64,000 nt of DNA from Psychrobacter pygoscelis (GTDB lineage: Bacteria > Pseudomonadota > Gammaproteobacteria > Pseudomonadales > Moraxellaceae), in contig NZ_RQRU01000002.1 in assembly GCF_004335015.1 (NCBI RefSeq), positions 496,001 through 560,000 of the forward strand. The letters are read 5' to 3'. Positions 57,558 to 64,000 of this stretch are shown here, piece after piece. The position numbers were made by a program, and so were the translations under genes. The notes below the pieces were generated by a model. That model saw only the letters and a program-made list of their open reading frames with translations. It did no database searches and had not been told where the DNA came from. Position 1 is the stretch's first letter, and every line of letters begins with the position of its first letter.

Positions 57558-58691
57558 CTAGCGAATCGTTAAGATATCAATGGTAGGCTTGGTCACACGA
57601 AACGGCCAACGGCTCATGCCCACTCCATGCGCGACATAGACCTGAGCCAACTCATGCTGATGCAGTCCTTGATGGCTCAAGTAAAGAGGGTGACGACTGG
57701 CGAGCGGCTTGACGCTAACGTGACTACCAGTAATCTCACTGCGTCCATCACCGGCAATTACTAACGGCCTCGGCTGCGTCTTTGGCAGCTCATAGACGCG
57801 ATTGTAGTGCGCAGCGAGTATAATCACCGGCTTGTCTGCATGGACTATCTGCTGTTGAAGGCTCTTGGCATTTCGCGCCTCAGAGTCGATACTTAAAGTA
57901 GAAGTCGCTGTTTTAGACTTCTCTGAATACTGATCCTGGTAGCGACTGAAGGAGTCGGGGGCGGCGTCACGAGTAGCGGTTAAGGCGATGGCCTCATCGT
58001 CTTGCCAGCCGCATAATACAGCGGTAGGCGTCTGCAAGCATATCTGGCTGATATCAATAATGTCCAAAGCTGCAAAAGCTGTGCTTAAAGTATCTTCAAG
58101 TAGCGGCTTGCCCTGCATCGATAAATTCAAGGACTGATAGACCAGATCCGTGCGACTCATGACCGTATACACTGGCTTATTGAGGCTCTTAAATAGCATC
58201 AACTGACCAACTAGGTCAGCGCCGGGGTGATATAGCCAATCACCGGTAATCACGACCGCATCGACTTCCAAGCGATTTAAAGTCGACACCCACTTTTGGA
58301 TATGCCGAGACTTACCACTATAGATGCCGACCTTTAAATTTGCCAGCACGGCAACACGCATAGGGCGCTCAAGCCCCAGATCGATGCTTTGCTCTTGACA
58401 TTGCAGTTGGCTTGGCAATACTACGCCGCAATAAAAATACGCCAAGGCGCACAAACACAGCAGCAGTGCAAGCCACCACGCTAGCATTCCACCTATAGCA
58501 GTGGCAAGCGCCATGAGTGCCCACCACGGCATGGTAAACGCCGCATAATACAAGATAAGCTGCGCCCAAACCCACATAAAACGCTGCAAAGGATTGGCAT
58601 TGAATGTCTGTAATAGTGACCACAGCACCACATAAGTCATCATCAGCACGCTGACAATGCTGCAGAGGTTGTAAAGAACGGGGTGGACCAT
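57558..58691 (-). CDS. membrane-anchored metallophosphoesterase-like protein, active site degenerate
   Basis: 377 residues. Three or four hydrophobic helices (about 1-95) precede a calcineurin-like domain resembling the YaeI/YkuE group: RVAVLANLKVGIYSGK, AVVITGDWLYHPG, VYTVMSRTDLV, IILAAHYNRVYELP, LVIAGDGRSEITGSH and the C-terminal VYVAHGVGMSRWPFRVTKPTIDIL. In active members these are D-x-H, GD, GNHD, (S)H and GHxHGGQ. Here the first D and H are N and K, GNHD is SRTD, and GHxH is GDGR. Only the GD and one His remain, so catalysis is doubtful. AGGG before the ATG. Confidence 0.75.
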   Translation of the reverse strand: MVHPVLYNLCSIVSVLMMTYVVLWSLLQTFNANPLQRFMWVWAQLILYYAAFTMPWWALMALATAIGGMLAWWLALLLCLCALAYFYCGVVLPSQLQCQEQSIDLGLERPMRVAVLANLKVGIYSGKSRHIQKWVSTLNRLEVDAVVITGDWLYHPGADLVGQLMLFKSLNKPVYTVMSRTDLVYQSLNLSMQGKPLLEDTLSTAFAALDIIDISQICLQTPTAVLCGWQDDEAIALTATRDAAPDSFSRYQDQYSEKSKTATSTLSIDSEARNAKSLQQQIVHADKPVIILAAHYNRVYELPKTQPRPLVIAGDGRSEITGSHVSVKPLASRHPLYLSHQGLHQHELAQVYVAHGVGMSRWPFRVTKPTIDILTIR

Positions 58692-58860
58692 ACTTACCCT
58701 ATTGACAGCAAAAATAATAACCTAGCAATAGTCATCCTTAAGGCAACGATGGCCTTGGTGCGAATCACTAGTATAAAAACACGTCATTATAGGGCGCGAA
58801 GGGTCATAACTACAAGGTAATATGCTAGTCACGACAATCACAAAAAGTCTAAAGGAGCTA

Positions 58861-58895
58861 AAAAGGGGCTTAACCACAATTGCCATACCCCTTTT
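58861..58895 (-). terminator. possible terminator after the Do-type protease gene
   Basis: AAAAGGGG (58861-58868) pairs with CCCCTTTT (58888-58895) with a 19-base loop; a modest terminator for the minus-strand gene ending at 58951. Confidence 0.5.
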
Positions 58896-58950
58896 GTAGA
58901 CTGAACATCACTTAGAGTAGCTTAAAGACCTACCCTATCGTCAACGCTCA

Positions 58951-60393
58951 TTACTCAATGCGTAGACCAATGATTGCCGGAATACCTTGGCGAATGATCT
59001 CTATGGTCACTACCCCTTGTTTCGGTAATGAGGATAACGCTTTAGAAAAATCATCGACATCGGCTATGGGCATTCTGTGCAAGTTGGTAATTAAATCACC
59101 GGCTTGCAGTCCAGAGCGAGCAGCGAGTCCTGTAGGATCGACGGCCGTTATCAGTACGCCTGTTTTGCCGACGGCTGCCAGCTCTGACTGCTCGTTGGCC
59201 GTTAAGTCGCGCAGGCGAATACCCAAGCGCACCGCATTGTCTGTCTTATCTTGACCTTGTGCCTGCACGTCATTGGGTGCTGTGCTCAAGCTACCGGATA
59301 CCTGTAATCGCTCACCAGCGCGCTGAACTATAACTTCAAATGAATCACCTGGTTTAGCGCGGTTGATTATATTTAGTAGGTCGGCAGCTTGCTTTATCGT
59401 GCTGTCATTGTATTGCAGGATAATATCACCAGACTTTAGCCCCGCTCTTTGTGCTGGCGACTCGGGGGAGACGCGGGTCAATAGCGCACCTTGTGGCCGA
59501 TCAAGCTGATAGGCTTCGGCCAAATTACGATCGATATCTTGTGGGTAGACACCCAAATAAGCCCGTGTCACCTCACCTGTACTCTTAAGTTGATTGTAGA
59601 TATCCATGGCCGCATCAATAGGGATAGAGAACGATAGTCCCATATAGCCACCCGTGCCACTAAAGATCCGTGAGTTGATACCGATGACTTCACCACGTTG
59701 ATTGAACAACGGGCCACCAGAGTTACCTGGGTTTAGGGCCACGTCCGTTTGGATAAAGGGTACGCTCGTGTCGCGGGAAAAATTGCGCGATTTTGCACTC
59801 ACAATGCCAGCAGACGCTGAATAATCAAAACCAAATGGAGAGCCTATAGCCAACACTGGCTCTCCTACCTTGATGGCCTTTGAGTCACCAATGGGCAGCT
59901 CTGGAAATGCAGCGCCCGCAACTTTGAGAACGGCGACATCAGAGCGCTCGTCACTTCCCACTAGAGTCGCATCAAGCTCACGGCGATCATTTAAGGTGAC
60001 CGTAATCTTATCCGCTCCAGCCACCACATGATGATTGGTCAGCATATAGCCATCAGAGGTCACAAAAAATGCGGTGCCATAAGCGTGTTCAATTGCCGGC
60101 GTTGCTTGCTGCTCGGGAATTCGGAGGCGATTACCAAAAAACTGCCTTAGTAGCTCAGCCGTTTGGGCCTTGGCCAGCTCAGCTTCGCTTACCGTCTTGG
60201 TGACATTGACACGTGCCACACCTGGCGTTACTTGCTGCACCAAATCCGAAAAATCGGCTGTGCTGATTGCCGCCTGTGCAGTACTGGTAATGGTCATCGG
60301 CACTATAGTGGCCGCGCTGGTGACAGCGACTAATAAGCTGGCGCGAAGCAGCTTTCGTGCACCTATCAAAGTAACCCGTGGATGAACGCTCAT
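58951..60393 (-). CDS. Do family periplasmic serine endopeptidase (DegP/MucD-like)
   Basis: 480 residues. Trypsin-like protease and chaperone for misfolded envelope proteins. The signal peptide ends near TSTAQA. The catalytic triad is visible: His in LTNHHVV (about 120), Asp in SDERSDVAVLKV (about 152), Ser in NPGNSGGPLFN (about 224). Two PDZ domains follow (about 262-360 and 380-480), each with the carboxylate-binding GxxxGD pattern (AGLKSGDIIL, SGLQAGDLIT). The size and short LA loop look more like MucD/DegQ than DegP. AGGGGAAAC precedes the ATG. No sigma-E operon is adjacent. Confidence 0.93.
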   Translation of the reverse strand: MSVHPRVTLIGARKLLRASLLVAVTSAATIVPMTITSTAQAAISTADFSDLVQQVTPGVARVNVTKTVSEAELAKAQTAELLRQFFGNRLRIPEQQATPAIEHAYGTAFFVTSDGYMLTNHHVVAGADKITVTLNDRRELDATLVGSDERSDVAVLKVAGAAFPELPIGDSKAIKVGEPVLAIGSPFGFDYSASAGIVSAKSRNFSRDTSVPFIQTDVALNPGNSGGPLFNQRGEVIGINSRIFSGTGGYMGLSFSIPIDAAMDIYNQLKSTGEVTRAYLGVYPQDIDRNLAEAYQLDRPQGALLTRVSPESPAQRAGLKSGDIILQYNDSTIKQAADLLNIINRAKPGDSFEVIVQRAGERLQVSGSLSTAPNDVQAQGQDKTDNAVRLGIRLRDLTANEQSELAAVGKTGVLITAVDPTGLAARSGLQAGDLITNLHRMPIADVDDFSKALSSLPKQGVVTIEIIRQGIPAIIGLRIE

Positions 60394-61597
60394 AGTTTCC
60401 CCTTTTTAGATACTGTTAACGCAAAATTAGAATAAGCCTGCTACAGTCTGACTTTTATCGCCCTTTTTCAGTGTTGCCCGCACTATAGTGCCAACTTGCG
60501 CTATCGGGCTTGAGCGGCTAATGATAAAATCGTAGGCAATCGACTATAAAAATGAATAGGCAAGGTTGTTATTACCATAAGAAGCTAAATATCGTTTGGC
60601 TTAATTTATTAAAAATGAATCTGTTATACCCTAGACGATATTTCTTTATTTTTATAAGTCATCAGACTCAATCAGTATGCCATGACTTTATTCAATCATT
60701 ATAAATAAGCCTTGTATTTTTGTTAACTCCTAAGGCTTTTGTCATTTACAACAATAGCGGTCCTGCTAGCGGTCGTCTCATCCACTGGCAATTCATGCTA
60801 TGATAGTAGCTGCTTAATGTCACTATAGGTTTGATTTTTACTTTAAAAATCATAGCGATATGATTTAAAAGACTATGTTTTTGTGAGGTTACTTTAGGTC
60901 TCTTGGGTCATAAGCGATTTTTAGATACTAGTATTTTATGGCTGCAATGCTTCTAGCGCGGTTTAGAAATCGCTGATTGTTATTTTATACCCACGTAACC
61001 CATGTAATCTTAAACTTATAAAAATTACGATTGAGTTGCCCTTTTGCTGCGCTATTATCTTGCTCTATTGCAACAGGATACCGACAGCTTTTTTTGTGAT
61101 AGCTTTTTTTCAGCCATCTGCACATCTTCCTCCAGTAATCTGCCATGAAATAATCGGTGCATGATTATCTTAAACCATGCAGCTAGAGACGACTGTGCCC
61201 CAAATTTACTTACCCTTTGGTGCTATAGGGCATGAATATGCGACATCAAGATCTAAAGGCTTTCAGTTACTTATGCTGTAAGCGACTCACTTTTACAGTT
61301 ACTCTGCACCCAGCTTAAGGTAATTTAACTATACAGTTACAGTAAGTAAGTTCATTATAAAAACGATGCAGCGGTATTGGGATGAATTTTGCAGCCTTTG
61401 TCAGCGTAACCGCAGCAAGCTAAAAAATTTATACCCGCTGCACAGCATAATACAACGACTCTATTTTATTTAGAATCGACTATATAACGAACGTTTAATA
61501 ATAAGCTGATATTTGTACCTTCATCACGCTTTATCCTATCGTTGGTGAGTGACGGTTCAGACAGTTTGATTCATTCGGTTTATAAAAGGATCACTTT
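60394..61597. other. 1.2-kb intergenic region
   Basis: The longest stretch here without a gene apart from the region after dadA. It contains the dispersed repeat copy B (61347-61486) and the divergent promoters of the protease and antiporter genes. I see no further structured RNA or reading frame. Confidence 0.5.
61347..61486. repeat. dispersed intergenic repeat, copy B
   Basis: Similar to 39859-39995 in the same orientation. Blocks shared: TAAGTTCATTATAAAAA, CAGCGGTA-TGGGATGAATTTT, CCGCAGCAAGC. The right end (GAATCGACTATATAAC) partly mirrors the left end when reverse-complemented (GTTATATAGTCGATTC against GTTCATTATAAAAACGAT), hinting at terminal inverted repeats. Confidence 0.7.
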
Positions 61598-63853
61598 ATG
61601 GATACCGCCCTATTATTGTCCGGCGTAGTAGCGCTGGGAATTGGAGCGCAGTGGTTGGCTTGGTATTTAAAGCAACCGTCCATTTTATTTTTATTACTTA
61701 TCGGGATTCTTGTCGGGCCTGTCCTGAATTACTTTGATCCAGATTTGGTACTCGGTGAGCTGATGTTCCCGTTTATCTCCTTAGGCGTGGCCATCATCTT
61801 ATTTGAAGGCTCGTTGACGCTCGAATTCGATGAAATCAAGCAGCATGGTCAGGTGGTGCAGATGCTCGTCTCGATCGGCGTGGTGATTACCATCGCTATC
61901 GTGGCCCTATCGACTTACCTACTCTTTGATGTCGACCCTCTCATTGCCCTACTCTTTGGCTCCTTGGTCTGTGTAACGGGACCAACGGTCATCGTACCGC
62001 TGCTGCGCAGTGTACGACCTAATAAAACCATCTCTAATATCCTAAAGTGGGAAGGTATTATTATTGATCCTATCGGCGCTATCGCGGTGGTTTTGGTCTA
62101 TGAGTATATCATCTCAGGTGGTAAGGCCAATGGCCTGCTACTATTCGGTGAGATTGTCATTATCGCTAGTATTATCGGGATGTTTGGCGCATTTGTGCTT
62201 GCCAATCTAATCAAGCGGCATATGATTCCAGAGTTTCTGCACAATGTCTTTACCCTAGCGTTTGTGCTGCTGCTTTTCTCTATATCTAACCATCTAGAGC
62301 ATGAATCGGGACTACTGGCAGTTACCGTTATGGGTGTGGCATTAGCCAACTGGAAAGGCTTCCCCCGTGATCAAATCTTGGAGTTTAATGAGTCGCTGAC
62401 CGTCTTATTAATCTCCGTCTTGTTTATTGTCCTAGCTGCCCGAGTTGAGCTGCTGAGCCTTATGAATGTCGGGTTCGCAGGCTTACTACTACTCGCTATC
62501 GTCATGTTCATAGCCAGACCTTTAGCGGTGTGGGCCTCTTCTATCAACTCCAATCTCAAAACCAGCGAAAAACTAATGATCAGCTGGATTGGTCCGCGCG
62601 GTATTGTGGCTGCTGCCATCTCCTCGCTATTTGCCATTCGTCTGCAAGAGTATGATATCCAAGGCGTCGAGCTGTTAGTGCCGCTGGTATTCATGGTCAT
62701 CATTGGTACAGTACTAATCCAAGGTCTTGGCGCTAAGCTGGTAGGTAACTTACTCGGTGTGCGCGAGCCAGCTACCAATGGTATCTTGATCGTCGGCTCC
62801 AATCCTGTCGCTCTACTCATCGCCGGCTCACTCAAAGAGCAAGGCTTTGATGTCGTCGTCGCTCATAATAACTACACCAACATTGCCAAGGCACGTATGA
62901 GTGGTCTGCGTACTTACTTTGGTAACCCTGTCTCAGACCACGCCGATCATCACCTTGATCTTATCGGTATCGGCCATTTATTCGCCATGAGTATGGACAA
63001 AGAGCTAAATACCCTCTCTGAGATTCATTATCGTCATGAATTCAGTGAACAAAAAATCTTCCGATTAAAATTCAGCGATGAAAAGGTCAAAAGCGAGCGC
63101 GAAGATAAGCAGTCAAACTTCCACTCTCAGTGGCTATTCGGTAAAGACGTCACCTATACCAAACTTGCGAGCATGCTCTCCAAAAAAGCCCGTATTAAGA
63201 TTACCAATATTACGGACAGCTACAGCTTTGCGCAATATAAGGCGGACAACAAGCAATTCGTCCCATTATATACACTAGACAAAGACGGTAAACTCAACGT
63301 CATCACAGATAAATTTGAAGGTGATATTCCACGGGATCGCCGCTTAGTCGCTTTGGTAGTGGATGATGGAGTGCAACCAAAAGAGGTCGATGTCACAGCC
63401 AAGCAAGAGCAAGCCCGTGCCTTAGCAAATGCTAACTTTGATGCAGCGAGCAAAGCGCCAGAGAGACGCAAAGAAAAAGAGTTAGTTAGCGAAGCCGTCG
63501 TCGGCTCGACTTACACCAATGCAGAGAATCTAGGGACGAGTAGCAATAACGACAGTGCCGATGCATTAAATGTCGCAGCTAAAGCCAAGCAAAACTCAGG
63601 CAATGACTCTGCTAGCACGGCAAAAGTAGAGCCTAATGTAAAAGAAGCAAACTCGTCAAAACTGGCAGACCCTACCAGTACTACTGATGCCAATTCAAAG
63701 GCAGCGGCAAATCGTAAGGCAACTGGTAAAGCCAAAGCTAAGGCGACTGGCAATGGCACAGGAAAGCCGCCCAAAACGGCCACCGGCGCTCTGGATCCAA
63801 AACGGCTACCAGATGCTCAGCAAGATAAAGTCGACAGCAAAGATGATAACTGA
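61598..63853 (+). CDS. CPA1-type cation:proton antiporter with TrkA-N-like domain
   Basis: 751 residues. About 12 membrane helices (1-385) of the NhaP/CPA1 kind: ILFLLLIGILVGPVLNYFDPDL, GVAIILFEGSLTLEF, the transport-site helix VCVTGPTVIVPLL and WEGIIIDPIGAIAVVLVYE (ND/TD-type signature region), and SWIGPRGIVAAAISSLFA. From about 393 a nucleotide-binding-like fold GILIVGSNPVALLIAGSLKEQGFDVVVAHN suggests ligand gating. The last 130 or so residues are low complexity, rich in Ala, Lys, Ser, Asn and Asp, with no recognisable domain. Likely exports Na+ or K+ for H+; the ion is not decided. AAGGAT precedes the ATG. Confidence 0.9.
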   Translation: MDTALLLSGVVALGIGAQWLAWYLKQPSILFLLLIGILVGPVLNYFDPDLVLGELMFPFISLGVAIILFEGSLTLEFDEIKQHGQVVQMLVSIGVVITIAIVALSTYLLFDVDPLIALLFGSLVCVTGPTVIVPLLRSVRPNKTISNILKWEGIIIDPIGAIAVVLVYEYIISGGKANGLLLFGEIVIIASIIGMFGAFVLANLIKRHMIPEFLHNVFTLAFVLLLFSISNHLEHESGLLAVTVMGVALANWKGFPRDQILEFNESLTVLLISVLFIVLAARVELLSLMNVGFAGLLLLAIVMFIARPLAVWASSINSNLKTSEKLMISWIGPRGIVAAAISSLFAIRLQEYDIQGVELLVPLVFMVIIGTVLIQGLGAKLVGNLLGVREPATNGILIVGSNPVALLIAGSLKEQGFDVVVAHNNYTNIAKARMSGLRTYFGNPVSDHADHHLDLIGIGHLFAMSMDKELNTLSEIHYRHEFSEQKIFRLKFSDEKVKSEREDKQSNFHSQWLFGKDVTYTKLASMLSKKARIKITNITDSYSFAQYKADNKQFVPLYTLDKDGKLNVITDKFEGDIPRDRRLVALVVDDGVQPKEVDVTAKQEQARALANANFDAASKAPERRKEKELVSEAVVGSTYTNAENLGTSSNNDSADALNVAAKAKQNSGNDSASTAKVEPNVKEANSSKLADPTSTTDANSKAAANRKATGKAKAKATGNGTGKPPKTATGALDPKRLPDAQQDKVDSKDDN

Positions 63854-63893
63854 TAAGCCATTAGCCTAGTCGTCTCCTCTCCCTCATACAAAT

Positions 63894-63925
63894 AGACCCC
63901 AGCCTTGCGGTTGGGGTTTATTATT
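63894..63925 (+). terminator. antiporter gene terminator
   Basis: ACCCCA (63896-63901) pairs with TGGGGT (63912-63917), extended by AGAC/GTTT weakly, then TTTATTATT. About 40 bp past the stop codon. Confidence 0.7.
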
Positions 63926-64000
63926 GTCACCAACCATAGTTTTCTAGCTCTATTAGGATAACTAGGTATGAGAGGCGAGCTAGGTTTGAGAAGCTAAGGT

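Noticed and set aside
57310..57561. 83-codon plus-strand frame between dapA and the metallophosphoesterase gene
   Set aside because: Overlaps the dapA start on the opposite strand, no ribosome site, and its hydrophobic start comes from AT-rich promoter sequence.
62371..62835. 154-codon open frame on the minus strand inside the antiporter gene
   Set aside because: Antisense to a well-supported membrane protein gene; its composition mirrors the third-position bias of the real gene and it has no recognisable domain.

Overview
The window reads as a chromosomal segment of a Moraxellaceae gammaproteobacterium, most probably Psychrobacter. The grounds are protein-level resemblance, GC that looks like the mid-40s per cent, and the block TPR protein-lolB-ispE-tRNA-Gln-prs-rplY-pth next to a divergent hemA. 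It is mostly housekeeping DNA: about 47 protein genes, four tRNAs, many clear intrinsic terminators, and no rRNA, CRISPR array, transposase, integrase or phage gene. The species call is inference; I could run no search.

Layout. 1-5.8 kb: FAD oxidoreductase, Old Yellow Enzyme reductase, trpB, lipoate ligase. 5.9-7.9 kb: an AT-rich, tightly coupled pair (PD-(D/E)XK-like protein plus phosphoribosyltransferase-like protein), followed by a GC-richer, highly structured intergenic element; this is the most accessory-looking part. 8-14 kb: fadH, an acyl-CoA synthetase and a class V aminotransferase. 14.4-24.8 kb: hemA diverging from TPR-lolB-ispE-2x tRNA-Gln-prs-rplY-pth-panD. 25-32 kb: hemerythrin protein, RDD protein, tRNA-Arg and tRNA-Ser, thiD, yggT-proC, tilS. 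32.3-36.5 kb: fdhD with a YdeP-like molybdoenzyme, then a HupE/UreJ protein. 36.9-45 kb: accA, ppx, hemL, a broken GNAT gene, pstS behind a Pho-box-like site, ppk2. 45.3-50.2 kb: a deleted degV paralogue beside an intact degV, yjdM, ygfZ, dadA. 50.2-51.6 kb: a gene-free stretch holding two nearly identical 107-bp structured blocks. 51.6-64 kb: csbD, ZIP transporter, PepSY-like protein, NIF3-like protein, Mpg, then dapA-bamC-purC order, a degenerate metallophosphoesterase, a Do-type protease and a large cation:proton antiporter.

How the genes fit together. hemA and hemL serve the C5 tetrapyrrole route. lolB supports outer-membrane lipoprotein sorting, and a reduced bamC-like lipoprotein keeps its usual place between dapA and purC. 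pstS, ppk2 and ppx form a loose phosphate/polyphosphate neighbourhood. The candidate novel material is the nuclease-like/PRTase-like pair with its adjacent structured element, the duplicated 107-bp block, a 16-bp tandem array before ygfZ, and a pseudoenzyme-like metallophosphoesterase.
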